DNA from: Betaproteobacteria bacterium HGW-Betaproteobacteria-16
Lineage (GTDB): Bacteria > Pseudomonadota > Gammaproteobacteria > Burkholderiales > Burkholderiaceae_C
Assembly (NCBI GenBank): GCA_002840835.1
Contig: PHCQ01000033.1
Span: 1 to 50,153, forward strand
Length of the DNA stretch: 50,153 nucleotides
Direction: 5' to 3'
In this document: positions 34,278 to 43,484 of the stretch, in pieces
Position numbering within the stretch: position 1 is the first letter of the stretch
Layout: the number at the start of each line of letters is the position of its first letter
Made by a program: the position numbers and the translations under genes
The notes under the pieces: model-generated
What the model was told of the DNA's origin: nothing
Databases searched by the model: none
Seen by the model: only the letters and a program-made list of their open reading frames with translations

Positions 34278-34748
34278 ATGATCTACGCCACACTCAAACT
34301 GCTGCACATCCTGTCCATCGTCGTGTGGATCGGCGGCATGGTGTTCGCCCACTTCTTCCTGCGCCCGGCCGCCCTGCAACTGGAGCCGCCGCAGCGCGTG
34401 CGCCTCATGCACGCCGCGCTGCAACGTTTTTTCGCCGCCGTGCTGGGGGTTGTGGTGCTGGTACTGGTGTCAGGCCTGTGGATGATGGGCCGTGTGGCCA
34501 AGGAAACCGTGCAGGCCGGACTCAGCTTCAACATGCCGCTGAACTGGACCCTCATGACCGTGCTCGGCCTGGTGATGATGGCCATCTTCGGTCACATCCG
34601 CTTCGCCCTGTTCAAGCGCCTGTCCAAGGCCGTGGCGGCCAGCGACTGGCCCGCTGGCGCCGCCGCCCTGGCGTCTATCCGCACCTGGGTCGGGATCAAC
34701 CTGGCCATCGGCGTGGTCGTCATCGCCATCGCGGTGATGATGGCCTGA
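34278..34748 (+). CDS. CopD-like membrane protein
   Basis: 156 aa, four predicted transmembrane segments with the N-terminal LKLLHILSIVVWIGGMVFAHFF that characterises the CopD/YcnJ-type domain. These proteins are linked to copper handling, but short stand-alone versions are poorly defined. It starts 38 bp after the helicase stop (ATG 34278); longer in-frame readings begin inside the helicase gene. A structured repeat follows its stop. Confidence 0.85.
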   Translation: MIYATLKLLHILSIVVWIGGMVFAHFFLRPAALQLEPPQRVRLMHAALQRFFAAVLGVVVLVLVSGLWMMGRVAKETVQAGLSFNMPLNWTLMTVLGLVMMAIFGHIRFALFKRLSKAVAASDWPAGAAALASIRTWVGINLAIGVVVIAIAVMMA

Positions 34749-34840
34749 ACATGTGGAACACCCCCGCGTCGCTTCGCGCCACCCCCTCAAGGGGGCGGTA
34801 CCAGTGGCCCGGCAAAGCCGGTTCCACGGTATCTCTGGAC
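34749..34840 (+). repeat. 3'-end structured repeat, copy D (after CopD-like gene)
   Basis: It follows the stop directly: CCCCCGCGTCGCTTCGCG, CCCCCTCAAGGGGG, then GGTACC (34797-34802) pairing with GGTATC (34828-34833) through one G-U, around GTGG/CCAC and CCGGC-AAA-GCCGG. Same orientation as the gene. Confidence 0.88.
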
Positions 34841-34916
34841 GAGGGCATCTTGCGCCGGAGGTGTGATGTTGGGTGAATCCGATACCGTGTCCGATGAAGT
34901 GTTTTAGGAGTCCTTC

Positions 34917-35531
34917 ATGATCACCCTTGAATTCCTCATCACTTCCCTCATCGTGGTGCTCATCCCTGGCACCGGCGTGATTTTCACCGTGTCCACCGCG
35001 TTGCTGCAGGGGCGCCGCGCCAGTGTGCTGGCCTCGCTGGGCTGCACGGCGGGCATCGTGCCTCACCTTCTGGCCACCGTGTTTGGCCTGGCGGCCATCA
35101 TGCACACCAGTGCGCTGGCGTTCGAGGTGTTGCGCTATGCCGGTGTCGCCTATCTGTTCTACGTGGCCTGGGCCACCTGGAAAGACCGCGCCGCGTTCGC
35201 TGTCGACAGCAAGGCCGCGCGCCGTTCAGGCCGCAGCATCGTGGTCAAGGCCATCTTGCTGAACACGCTCAATCCCAAGCTGACCATCTTCTTCCTGGCC
35301 TTCCTGCCCCAGTTCGTGGACCCGGCTGCCGCTTCGCCGCTGGGCCACCTGGTGCTGCTGGCCGGTGTGTTCATGCTCATGACACTGGCGGTGTTCGTGG
35401 TCTACGGCCTGCTGGCCCACGCTTTCCGCCGTGCGGTGATCGAGTCTGCCCGCGTGCAGAACTGGCTGCGGCGCGGCTTCGCTGCTGCTTTCGCCGGGCT
35501 GGGTGCGCAACTGGCGCTGCAGGAACGCTGA
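34917..35531 (+). CDS. LysE-family amino-acid exporter
   Basis: 204 aa, six predicted TMs. The N-terminal LIVVLIPGTGVIFTVSTALLQGRR and central LNTLNPKLTIFFLAFLPQFVDP are LysE/RhtB signatures. An inner-membrane exporter of amino acids or derivatives. AGGAG precedes ATG 34917. It is followed after 11 bp by an isochorismatase-like gene, probably in one operon. Confidence 0.93.
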   Translation: MITLEFLITSLIVVLIPGTGVIFTVSTALLQGRRASVLASLGCTAGIVPHLLATVFGLAAIMHTSALAFEVLRYAGVAYLFYVAWATWKDRAAFAVDSKAARRSGRSIVVKAILLNTLNPKLTIFFLAFLPQFVDPAAASPLGHLVLLAGVFMLMTLAVFVVYGLLAHAFRRAVIESARVQNWLRRGFAAAFAGLGAQLALQER

Positions 35532-35542
35532 GGGGCCGTTTC

Positions 35543-36082
35543 ATGGCGGAGCGGCAAGCCCTCATCGTGATCGACGTGCAGCAGGGCCTTTGCGAGGGGC
35601 CAGACGCCGCGCACGAAACCGACGACTTGATCGCGCGCATCAACACCCTCACCACCGGCGCCCGTGCTGCCGGTGTGCCCGTGATCTTCGTGCAGCACGA
35701 GGGCGCTGGCGGTTACCTGGCCCATGGTTCGCGCGAGTGGCAGTTGCCCGCCGCATTGCTGGCGCTGCCCACCGATGGTTATGTGCGCAAGACCACGCCC
35801 GATTCGTTTCTGCGCACCGACCTGCAGGAACGGCTGGTGGCGCTGGGTGTGACCAGACTGGTGGTGTGCGGCATGCACACCGAGTTCTGCGTGGACACCA
35901 CCACCCGCCGCGCACTGGCGCTGGGCTACCCCGTCACACTGGTGGCCGACGCCCATACCTCGGCCGGCAATGCCGTGTTGAGCGCTCCCCAGGTGATTGC
36001 GCACCACAACGCCACGCTCACCAACATCAGCAGTTTCGGCCCGCGTGCGAGCGCCGTCACAACGAACGAAATCCGCTGGTGA
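35543..36082 (+). CDS. Isochorismatase-family cysteine hydrolase
   Basis: 179 aa with the catalytic triad Asp11 (IVIDVQQG), Lys83 (RKTTPDSF) and Cys116 (HTEFCVDTT), with the preceding VVCGMHTEF cis-peptide loop. Members include nicotinamidases, carbamoylases and isochorismatase; the specific amide or ester is not clear. Operon with the LysE gene upstream. Confidence 0.93.
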   Translation: MAERQALIVIDVQQGLCEGPDAAHETDDLIARINTLTTGARAAGVPVIFVQHEGAGGYLAHGSREWQLPAALLALPTDGYVRKTTPDSFLRTDLQERLVALGVTRLVVCGMHTEFCVDTTTRRALALGYPVTLVADAHTSAGNAVLSAPQVIAHHNATLTNISSFGPRASAVTTNEIRW

Positions 36083-36089
36083 ACAGGCC

Positions 36090-37118
36090 CTAGTTGGGCG
36101 CCGCGATGGCCGCGCCCATGGGCAACAGGTCTTCCCCGCGCACACGCCGCCACAGCCACGGCAGCGCCTGGTCAAAGTCGGCCCGTGCGGTCACCTGGGT
36201 GGCAGGCGCCTGACCCACCGCGTCCGGCGTGCCGACATCAAAGTCGAACACGTAGGCGGGCTCCTGCCCCATGCGCAAATCGGTCACCATCAGACGGCCT
36301 TCTGGCGTGGTGCGCAGGCGGTAGAAGCCGTGGGTGAACGCGGCCATGCGGGCGACCGGCTCGGCCTGGCCGTGTTGTTCGATCAGTGCCGCACCGCGCT
36401 CGTGCTGGGTCCACCGCACGGTGGCCCTGTCGTCCAGCAGCGAGTAGTAGCCCTCGTGGTAGTGCGTGGGCGTCACGGCCAGCAGCCGCCAGAGCACGGT
36501 GTTGAAAGGGGCCGGTGTCACCAGCAGCCGCTCGGCGTTGATGCCATGGCCTTGCAGCGAGGCGCGCGCCACGCCGGTGGCCACCTGCTGCGCCACCAGG
36601 CTCCAGCCCAGGTAGACGGTGCTCACCATCAGGCCCACCAGGTTCCAGCGCAGGCCACGCTCCGCCCGGCTGAACGCCAGCGCAGCCACCACGCCCACCA
36701 GCAGCGGCAAGGTGTAGGCAGGGTCGATGATGAACATGCTGTCCATGCCGAACGGCCGGTCGGTGAAAGGCTGTAGCAACTGGGTGCCATAGACCGTCAT
36801 GGCGTCAAGCAAGGGGTGCGTGAACAGGGTTAACCACAGGGCCAGCAACCAGCGCTTGAAGAGCGCGGCTTCGCCATGAATGCGCGACACCCCCCACGCC
36901 AATAGCGGCGCGAACAGCGTGGTGAAGATCAGCGAATGGCTCTCGGCCCTGTGCAGCACCATGTTCAGAATGGCGTCACCGTGGTCGATGAACGCGTCCA
37001 GGTCCGGCAGCGTGCCTGCCACGGCGCCCCATGCGGCGGCCTTCCACACCGCCGTGCGTCGACCCATCACGGCCACGGTCACGGCCGAGCCCAAGGCAAT
37101 CTGTGTCAGTGAATCCAT
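36090..37118 (-). CDS. DUF457/YdjM-type membrane-bound metal-dependent hydrolase
   Basis: 342 aa. An N-terminal MDSLTQIALGSAVTVA, GTLPDLDAFIDHGD and HRAESHSLIFT motifs (metal-ligand Asp/His set) mark the family, followed by about five TMs including FTHPLLDAMTVYGTQLL, and a soluble C-terminal domain of about 140 residues. Hydrolase activity is assumed from family naming; the substrate is unknown. It is convergent with the hydrolase gene ending at 36082 (7-bp gap). The 16-residue extension to 37166 is rejected. Confidence 0.88.
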   Translation of the reverse strand: MDSLTQIALGSAVTVAVMGRRTAVWKAAAWGAVAGTLPDLDAFIDHGDAILNMVLHRAESHSLIFTTLFAPLLAWGVSRIHGEAALFKRWLLALWLTLFTHPLLDAMTVYGTQLLQPFTDRPFGMDSMFIIDPAYTLPLLVGVVAALAFSRAERGLRWNLVGLMVSTVYLGWSLVAQQVATGVARASLQGHGINAERLLVTPAPFNTVLWRLLAVTPTHYHEGYYSLLDDRATVRWTQHERGAALIEQHGQAEPVARMAAFTHGFYRLRTTPEGRLMVTDLRMGQEPAYVFDFDVGTPDAVGQAPATQVTARADFDQALPWLWRRVRGEDLLPMGAAIAAPN

Positions 37119-37178
37119 GCGCGAACTGTAGGGCCAGCGCCTTTCACCGCGCTGGCGGACGGGCAAGGGGGCAGGGCG

Positions 37179-37808
37179 TCACGCCTGAACAGTGATCGGA
37201 AATTCGGCCCGAAAACCATCGCTACCGCTCACAAACGGTACCGTGAGCGCGGCCCGCCCCCGTTCGTCCAGCCTGCGCCACAGAAAGTCGCGCTCGTTGC
37301 CCGGGTCGCCCACCACGTACAGCTGGGTCGTGAGCAAGGTCTGCCGATCCAGCTTGACCTTCACATGGATGTGCGGCGTGCGGCCTGAATACTGCACCGG
37401 TTTGAGGGTGCGAAAGCGGTAGCGCCCGTCGCGCCCCACGCTGACCTGGCCAAAACCCTGAAACGCCGGGTCGGCCCGGTTGCCGTCGCCAGGGTGGTGG
37501 TAGCGGCCTGCATGGTCACATTGCCAGATTTCGACCACGGCGCCTGAGACCGGCGTGCCCCGGGTGTCTGTCACCACGCCCTCGACCCAGGCGGGTTCAC
37601 CCTGGCGGTAGTCCACCTGGCCGTTGCGCAGCAGGTCGAAGTCGCTGTCGGCGGGCAGCGCGACCGGGTAGAACGGGCCTTCGGTCTGACTGGGTGTGGG
37701 CCGAAGGGACGAGACCTGGGCGAGCGCCGGTGTGAGCCAGGTCGGGGCCGCCAGGGTGGCGGCGGTGGCCAGCACCAGGCGGCGGCGAGCGGGGGAGGGT
37801 GTGTTCAT
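37179..37808 (-). CDS. Tat-exported intradiol dioxygenase-like protein
   Basis: 209 aa. A twin-arginine-type leader (ARRRLVLATAATLAAP, cleavage near ALAQV, residue 31) precedes an intradiol ring-cleavage dioxygenase core. Fe(III) ligands are apparently Y103 (HAGRYHHP), Y140 (VQYSGRTPHIHVK), H146 and H148. It may cleave catechol-type compounds outside the cytoplasm; it lacks the N-terminal helical linker domain of catechol 1,2-dioxygenases and no aromatic pathway genes are adjacent. The start at 37808 matches the leader; a longer frame to 37964 is rejected. Confidence 0.87.
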   Translation of the reverse strand: MNTPSPARRRLVLATAATLAAPTWLTPALAQVSSLRPTPSQTEGPFYPVALPADSDFDLLRNGQVDYRQGEPAWVEGVVTDTRGTPVSGAVVEIWQCDHAGRYHHPGDGNRADPAFQGFGQVSVGRDGRYRFRTLKPVQYSGRTPHIHVKVKLDRQTLLTTQLYVVGDPGNERDFLWRRLDERGRAALTVPFVSGSDGFRAEFPITVQA

Positions 37809-37848
37809 GAGGGCTCCAGTGTGGGCCACCGAAACCCCCGGGATCGGC

Positions 37849-40542
37849 TCAGGGCTCGGGTGCCGAAGGCTGTGGTGCTTGCAGATCCAGCGAGACAAAC
37901 CGCATTTCATGGTCGTCCGGGTCGCCGGGGTTGTCCGTTTCTTGGAAGCCCAGGGCGCGTGCAAGTTCCAGCATGCCGTGGTTGATGCTCAGCACCGTGC
38001 CCACCAGCTTGAGCGTGCCGCGCGCCCGAAGGTGATCGATCATCTTGTTCATGAGCCGGTGGCCCAGTCCACTGCCTTTGAGATCGGAGCGCACGATCAC
38101 GCCGAATTCGGCGGTGTGGTTGTCCGGGTCCACGGTGGCGCGCACCGTTCCCAGGGTTTCTTCGCCACCCTCAGGCAGGGCACGCGTGGCAATGAAGGCC
38201 ATCTCTCGCGCGTAGTCGATCTGCGTCAGGCGGGCGAGTTCGCTGTGTTCGATGCTGCGCCGGCTGTAGAACACGCGCAGCCGGATGTCTTCGGGGTCCA
38301 GCTTTTCCAGAAAGCTGCGGTGCTGGGCTTCATCTTCCGGGCGGATCGGGCGCAGCACCACGGGCTGGTCCTGCCATGTCCAGCCTTCGATCAGCTCACT
38401 GGGGTAGGGCTGGATCGCAAAGTTCGCCGCGCCGGCCGGTCGCTGGGCCGACACCCGCACCCGCGCGTCGAGCGCCACCGCGCCTTCATGGTTGACCAGC
38501 AGGGGGTTGATGTCGAGCTCGGCCAGCTCGGGCACATCCACCAGCAACTGGGACACCGACACCAGCACCCCGGCGATGGCCTCCAGGTCGGCAGCGGGCT
38601 CGTCGCGGTAACCATGCAGCAGACGGGCCACCCGGGTGCGTTCGATCTGGGCCAGCGCCAGCGGGGTGTTGAGCGGGGGCAGGCCCAGCGCGCGGTCTGC
38701 CAGCACCTCCACGGCGGTGCCACCATCGCCAAAAAGCACCACCGGGCCAAACACCGGGTCCACGCTGACGCCGACGATGAGTTCATGGGCGTGCTTCTTT
38801 CGCACCATGGGCTGCACGGTGAAACCGAGCACGACCGCGTCGGGGCGGGCCTCGCGCACGCGCGCCAGCATGGCGAGGCAGGCTTCGGTCAGTTCAGCCG
38901 CGCTGCCGATGTTCAGCCGCACACCGCCCACGTCCGACTTGTGCGTGATCTCGTGCGAGAGAATCTTCAGCGCCACCGGGTAGCCCATGGCGTCGGCGGC
39001 GGCGCGCGCCTCCTGCGGCTCGGCGCCCACGGTGCGCGTGGGCACCACCGGCAGGCCGGCGGCCGCCAGAAAATCCTTGGCCTCGGGTTCGGTGAGCAGT
39101 TCACGCCCGCTGGTGAGCACCGTCTCCACAATGTCGCGCAGGCGGGGCAGGTCGACCGCCTGCGTGGCGCTGCGCGCGGGTGGTGTCTGCAGCAGCTCGG
39201 CCTGATGCTGCCGGTAGGAGCGCAGGAACGAGAACGCACGAATCGCTTCTTCGGGCGTGTTGAAGTCGGGTACGCCGGCGTCACGAAAGGTCTGGCGCGC
39301 CTGGGCCACCGCCTGGTCTCCCAGCCAGCAGCCCAGCAACCGCTGGGGCATGGCCTCGACCTGCGGCAGCAGCGCCTGTGCAATGTCGGCACTGGGCACG
39401 ATCGCCGTGGGCGCGTGAATGAACAGCACAGCGCTCTGCGGGTCGTGCGCGAGGGCTTCCAGGGCGGCCACATAGCGCGACGCGGGCGCGTCGCCAATGA
39501 TGTCGACGGGGTTGGCGTGCGACCAGTTGGCCGGCAGCACGGCGTCCAGCCTGGTTTTGAGGGCATCGTCCAGCTCGGCCAGTGGCACGCCTGCGACCGC
39601 CGCTGCATCGGCCGCCATCACGCCCGCGCCACCGCCGTTGGTGAGCACGGTCAGCGCTCCGGTCGGCCCATCCCGGTACCGGGTCAGCGTCTCTGCGGCC
39701 AGAAAGAGATCTTGCAGGCTGTCCACGCGCAACATGCCGGACCGGGCAAGGGCAGCGGCGAACACCGCATCGGAGCCCGCCAGCGCACCAGTGTGCGATG
39801 CGGCTGCGGCCTGGCCGGCGGTGGAGCGCCCGGCCTTCACCACGATCACGGGCTTGTTGCGCGCGGCGGCGCGCGCTGCCGACATGAACTTGCGCGAGGT
39901 CTGGATGCTCTCGATGTAGAGCAGGATCGAGCGCGTCTTCGGGTCGCTGCCCAGAAAATCGAGCATGTCGCCGAAATCCACGTCGGCGCGCTCACCCAGC
40001 GACACGAAGTGTGAAAAGCCGATGCCGCGTGAGCCGGCCCAGTCCAGCATGGCGGTCACGAGCGCGCCGGACTGTGAAACGAAAGCCAGATCACCGGGCT
40101 TTGCGCCAATGTGGGCGAAGCTGGCGTTGAGTCCCAGATGGGGCACCAGCATGCCAATGCAGTTGGGGCCGAGAATGCGCAGCGTATGCACCCGGGCCGC
40201 CTCCAGCATGGCCTGTTTCTGGGCGGCGCTCAGTCCGGCCGTGACGACAATCGCCGCCCGCGTGCCACGCGCGCCCAGCGCCTTGATCAGCGGCACCACG
40301 GTATCGGCAGGGGTGCAGATCACCGCCAGTTCGGGGGTCTCGGGCAGCGCGGCCACATCCCGGTAGACCTTCAGGCCGTCGAGCGAGCCATGTTTGGGAT
40401 TGACTGGGTAGAGGGGACCCGCAAATCCACTCGTCCGCATGTTGCGCCACACTGTGGCACCCACACTGCCCAGCCGCCCTGAGGCACCGAAGACAGCCAC
40501 CGAGGCCGGGTTGAAGAGGGCGTCGAGGTGGCGGATGCTCAT
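37849..40542 (-). CDS. NDP-forming acyl-CoA synthetase/GNAT acetyltransferase fusion (Pat-type)
   Basis: 897 aa. CoA-binding domain (about 8-100, VAVFGASGRLGSVG), succinyl-CoA-synthetase-like ligase domain (about 150-460) with the phospho-His motif SHTGALAGSD (H250), ATP-grasp (about 490-700, with ALKILSHEITHKSDVGGV), and a C-terminal GNAT (about 730-890, VIVRSDLKGSGLGHRLM). In E. coli PatZ and relatives, the GNAT acetylates lysines of metabolic enzymes, while the ligase part senses CoA species. H250 is retained here, so the ligase half may still be active, unlike in PatZ (inference). Monocistronic. Confidence 0.92.
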   Translation of the reverse strand: MSIRHLDALFNPASVAVFGASGRLGSVGATVWRNMRTSGFAGPLYPVNPKHGSLDGLKVYRDVAALPETPELAVICTPADTVVPLIKALGARGTRAAIVVTAGLSAAQKQAMLEAARVHTLRILGPNCIGMLVPHLGLNASFAHIGAKPGDLAFVSQSGALVTAMLDWAGSRGIGFSHFVSLGERADVDFGDMLDFLGSDPKTRSILLYIESIQTSRKFMSAARAAARNKPVIVVKAGRSTAGQAAAASHTGALAGSDAVFAAALARSGMLRVDSLQDLFLAAETLTRYRDGPTGALTVLTNGGGAGVMAADAAAVAGVPLAELDDALKTRLDAVLPANWSHANPVDIIGDAPASRYVAALEALAHDPQSAVLFIHAPTAIVPSADIAQALLPQVEAMPQRLLGCWLGDQAVAQARQTFRDAGVPDFNTPEEAIRAFSFLRSYRQHQAELLQTPPARSATQAVDLPRLRDIVETVLTSGRELLTEPEAKDFLAAAGLPVVPTRTVGAEPQEARAAADAMGYPVALKILSHEITHKSDVGGVRLNIGSAAELTEACLAMLARVREARPDAVVLGFTVQPMVRKKHAHELIVGVSVDPVFGPVVLFGDGGTAVEVLADRALGLPPLNTPLALAQIERTRVARLLHGYRDEPAADLEAIAGVLVSVSQLLVDVPELAELDINPLLVNHEGAVALDARVRVSAQRPAGAANFAIQPYPSELIEGWTWQDQPVVLRPIRPEDEAQHRSFLEKLDPEDIRLRVFYSRRSIEHSELARLTQIDYAREMAFIATRALPEGGEETLGTVRATVDPDNHTAEFGVIVRSDLKGSGLGHRLMNKMIDHLRARGTLKLVGTVLSINHGMLELARALGFQETDNPGDPDDHEMRFVSLDLQAPQPSAPEP

Positions 40543-40564
40543 GGTTCAGTGATGCTGTTGTGGC

Positions 40565-41278
40565 TCAGAAGGGGCGTGGCGGCGGGGGTGGCGTCTGCGC
40601 CAGCGGCGTCTCTGGTGCCGGCGGCTGTGGTGCGGGCGCACGGGCCGCCTGATCGACCTCGAAGTAGCTGGGAGCTGGGCTGGTGCGGTTCGCCGACATC
40701 CAGGCAATCAGCGACGAGCGCATGGCTTCTTCGACCGACATGTCGATCGGATGCACCCAGCTGCGCGGCACGAACACCGTGTAGCCGCCGATCATGTAGC
40801 CCATGGGCAGGTAGACCGCAATGTTGTCTTCGCTGGCCAGCCCCTCTGGCAAATCGCTCATGTTCTGCCGGGTGACCAGACCCACGATGGAGAGTTCGTT
40901 GCCCGGCGCACACAGGCGCACCACCTGCTGGGTGTCTTTCTCGTGCGGTGCGAAATAGTCGGCAAAGTTCTTCAGGGACGAATAGATGCTCTTGATCACC
41001 GGCAGGTTGGTGAACGGCAGCTCCACCAACGACACAAAACGGGTCGTGTAGCTCTGCGAGACCAGGTAGCCCAGCGCCAGAATGGCCAGCACGGCCAGGG
41101 CAATGCCCAGCCCCGGCAGGTAGAAGTCGCCGACGATGGGCCGGATCACGAACATGGCCATCGATTCGAGGAAGCTCACGAACAGGAACAGCAGATACAC
41201 CGTGAGGCCCAGGGGAAGCACGGTGAGCAGTCCGCGAAAAAAATACTGGTAGAGGCGTTTCGTCGGCATGGGAGGCAT
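40565..41278 (-). CDS. DUF502 membrane protein
   Basis: About 237 aa. Two TMs (RGLLTVLPLGLTVYLLFLFV about 10-30, and LGIALAVLAILALGYLV about 55-75), then the DUF502 domain with FTNLPVIKSIYSSLKNFADYF, GYMIGGYTVFVPRSWVHPIDMSVEEAM, and a Pro-rich tail of 30 residues. Function unknown. Starts at ATG 41278, ATG 41269 or GTG 41293 are all possible, and none has a clear ribosome-binding site. Confidence 0.9.
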   Translation of the reverse strand: MPPMPTKRLYQYFFRGLLTVLPLGLTVYLLFLFVSFLESMAMFVIRPIVGDFYLPGLGIALAVLAILALGYLVSQSYTTRFVSLVELPFTNLPVIKSIYSSLKNFADYFAPHEKDTQQVVRLCAPGNELSIVGLVTRQNMSDLPEGLASEDNIAVYLPMGYMIGGYTVFVPRSWVHPIDMSVEEAMRSSLIAWMSANRTSPAPSYFEVDQAARAPAPQPPAPETPLAQTPPPPPRPF

Positions 41279-41497
41279 TTCAATGGCGCGCACCGGCGCC
41301 TGCAGCGGGCAGCATAGCAGCCGCCGGTGTCAGACATGCACGGATCGCGCCAACAACAGGCGTGGCCCATGCCTGCGTCTGGCGCCCGCACTGGCCAAAC
41401 CCCTTGCATCGGGGGAGAATGTCCCCAGTTGCATGGTTCACGTCCGTTCCTTCGTGCTGTTTCAGGAACTCTCCTGGCCCATCGGGCTCTTGATTTG

Positions 41498-41866
41498 ATG
41501 AATTCATTGACTGATTTTCTCGGTCGCGTGCTCAGCGTGGCGCTCAAGCTGGCGCTGGGGTTGGCGGGCCTGGTGTTTTTGCTCAGCCTGCTGCTGGCCA
41601 GTCTGGTGGTGGTGCTGGGGCTGTCGATCTGGGCTTTGCTGACCGGCCGCAAGCCGGCTCCTGTGATGGTGTTTGAGCGTTTCCGCCAGACCTCGCAGCG
41701 CTACGCCCAGGGTGCCTGGGTCCGGCCCTCTGGTTCAGGCGCCTCCCGTGGTGATGTGGTCGATGTACAGGCACACGAGGTGCCCGACACACCCGATCAG
41801 CGTCACGAGCCGCTCAAACCCGGCCCACGTTCAGGTGGTGACCCGATGGCGCGCATGCAGCACTAA
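41498..41866 (+). CDS. Small single-pass membrane protein, unknown function
   Basis: 122 aa from ATG 41498 (MNSLTDFLGRVL). One or two hydrophobic segments at about 13-47 (leucine/valine-rich), then a polar tail of about 70 residues rich in Gly, Ser, Pro and Asp with VDVQAHEV. No family recognised. Translation could begin upstream, but the hydrophobic start supports this choice. Divergent from the DUF502 gene. Confidence 0.6.
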   Translation: MNSLTDFLGRVLSVALKLALGLAGLVFLLSLLLASLVVVLGLSIWALLTGRKPAPVMVFERFRQTSQRYAQGAWVRPSGSGASRGDVVDVQAHEVPDTPDQRHEPLKPGPRSGGDPMARMQH

Positions 41867-42059
41867 GAGGCTGAGAGTCTTTCGTTCATGCCCGCTCACC
41901 ACGCCAGAACGCACCCACTCTGCGTTGCAAATGCGCTTCAATAGCCCGCGCTATGGCTGTGCTTTGCGCCTTGATTGGGCACGTTTTGGCGCGTTGCTCG
42001 GACACGACCGAAAAACGCTCAGCATCTGAGCCCTCGTTCCCTGGCGCCATTGAGTTCGG
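41867..42059. other. Intergenic, possible dispersed palindrome
   Basis: Contains ATAGC-CCGC-GCTAT (about 41941-41954) and a T/G-rich stretch ending in GCTCAGCATCTGAG; this looks like repeat-derived sequence between convergent genes. No ORF. Weak evidence only. Confidence 0.3.
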
Positions 42060-43025
42060 TCAGTCGCCTTCATCTGAACCGCCCTGATTTCGAAGTGCCA
42101 GCGCCGCTTCGTACAAGGCGTTGCGGGGTTCCCCTGTGATTTCTGCGCACAGCTTCACCGCCGTTTTCAGCGGCAGTTCGCCCATCAGAAGCGCCAGTGT
42201 TCGCAAAACCGACGCGTCGATTTCGCCTTCCTGCGCCGCATCTGCGGCTTTCGGGTGCACCAGCAGCACGAATTCGCCACGGGTGCGGTGGCTTTCGCCG
42301 GCCAGCCACTCAGGGAACGTGCCGGCCTCGATCTGCGCCACTTCCTCGAACTGTTTGGTCAGCTCGCGCCCGATCGTCAGGCGGCGCGCACCGAGGGTGG
42401 CCAGTTCATTGGCCAGCGCTTCAATGCGGTGCGGGGCCTCCAGCAGCACACAGGCCCGGGCGTCCGCGCCCATCTGCAGCACCTCCCGCTTGCGCTCAAC
42501 CGCCTTGGGCGAAAGAAAACCCGCGAAGACAAAACGGCCATCCCAACCAGCCTCGCCCGCCACGCTCAGCAGGGCGGTGATGCTGCTGGCGCCTGGAATG
42601 GGTACACAACGCAAGGCGGCGGCGGTCACCACCGCAGCCAGGCGGGCGCCGGGATCGCTCACGCCCGGTGTGCCCGCGTCGCTCACATAGGCCACGCGCT
42701 GGCCTTCGCGCAGACGCGCCACCACCGTTTGTGCTGCCGCCTCTTCGTTGTGTTCGTGCAATGCCAGCAGGGGTTTGTGCAAGCCGTAGGCCTGCAGGAG
42801 GGAGGCCGTGTGGCGGGTGTCTTCGCAGGCCACGGTGTCCACCATGGAGAGCACTTGAAGGGCACGCAGGCTGATGTCTGCCATGTTGCCAATGGGCGTG
42901 GCCACCATGTAGAGCGCGCCCTGCGGATAATGCTGGTGGGCTGCGGCGTCGCGCGCAACGAGCAACAGGGATGGAGAGCTTGCAGACAATGTGGACGTTC
43001 CGGAAAAAGGATGCGCTTCGGTCAA
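42060..43025 (-). CDS. rsmI: 16S rRNA (cytidine(1402)-2'-O)-methyltransferase RsmI
   Basis: About 321 aa (start uncertain). A tetrapyrrole-methylase-type SAM enzyme that methylates C1402 in the ribosomal P site. Seen: GALYMVATPIGNMADISLRAL, VACEDTRHTASLL, VAYVSDAGTPGVSDPG, IPGASSITALLS and LLEAPHRIEAL, all family-typical, and the C-terminal RsmI-HTH region PLKTAVKLCAEITGEPRNALYEAAL. No ATG precedes the conserved core; candidates are TTG 43025 or TTG 42989, both overlapping the divergent yraN gene's 5' end. Confidence 0.93.
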   Translation of the reverse strand: MTEAHPFSGTSTLSASSPSLLLVARDAAAHQHYPQGALYMVATPIGNMADISLRALQVLSMVDTVACEDTRHTASLLQAYGLHKPLLALHEHNEEAAAQTVVARLREGQRVAYVSDAGTPGVSDPGARLAAVVTAAALRCVPIPGASSITALLSVAGEAGWDGRFVFAGFLSPKAVERKREVLQMGADARACVLLEAPHRIEALANELATLGARRLTIGRELTKQFEEVAQIEAGTFPEWLAGESHRTRGEFVLLVHPKAADAAQEGEIDASVLRTLALLMGELPLKTAVKLCAEITGEPRNALYEAALALRNQGGSDEGD

Positions 43026-43456
43026 CCGGTGTCAATGCCGCCAACAGCACCACCAAGGCGCGTGGCGATCTGGCCGAGCAGACGGCGCTGGAACACCTCC
43101 AGAAACACGGCCTGCGCCTGGTGAAGCGCAATTTCAAGACCCCTGGGCGGGGCGGCGGCGAAGTCGATCTGATTATGCGCGAGCGCGACGGCACCCTGGT
43201 ATTTGTCGAGGTGCGGCAGCGCAGCGGCAGCGGGCAGGGCGGCGCAGGCGCCAGCATCACGGCGACCAAACAGAAGCGCATCGTGCTGGCGGCCCGGCAC
43301 TTTTTGCACCAGATCGGCTCAGAGCCTCCATGCCGTTTCGACGTCGTGCTGCTGCAAGGCCCTTCCGTTGGAAACAAGGTGAGCGAGAAACCCGTGTCAG
43401 CAAGCCCGTCCATCGAATGGTTGCGTGCGGCTTTTGATACCTCCGCAAGCTTTTGA
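42971..43456 (+). CDS. yraN: YraN-family (UPF0102) endonuclease-like protein
   Basis: 161 aa (ATG 42971; ATG 42989 gives 155). A PD-(D/E)xK-like fold: ARGDLAEQTALEHLQKHGLRLVKRNF, GGGEVDLIMRERDGTLVFVEVRQRS with the acidic and basic catalytic-type residues (Arg replaces Lys in EVK). Activity is unproven in the family. Its 5' end overlaps rsmI, which reads the other way. Confidence 0.9.
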   Translation: MESLQTMWTFRKKDALRSTGVNAANSTTKARGDLAEQTALEHLQKHGLRLVKRNFKTPGRGGGEVDLIMRERDGTLVFVEVRQRSGSGQGGAGASITATKQKRIVLAARHFLHQIGSEPPCRFDVVLLQGPSVGNKVSEKPVSASPSIEWLRAAFDTSASF

Positions 43457-43484
43457 CACCTCCCGCAACGCTATCATCGCCCCC

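Noticed and set aside
31813..34293. 826-codon frame antisense to dinG
   Set aside because: It is the complement of third-position GC bias; no family motif, and the + strand protein is complete with helicase motifs.
37696..40014. 772-codon frame antisense to the acyl-CoA synthetase fusion
   Set aside because: Same GC-bias shadow, low-complexity composition and no start context.
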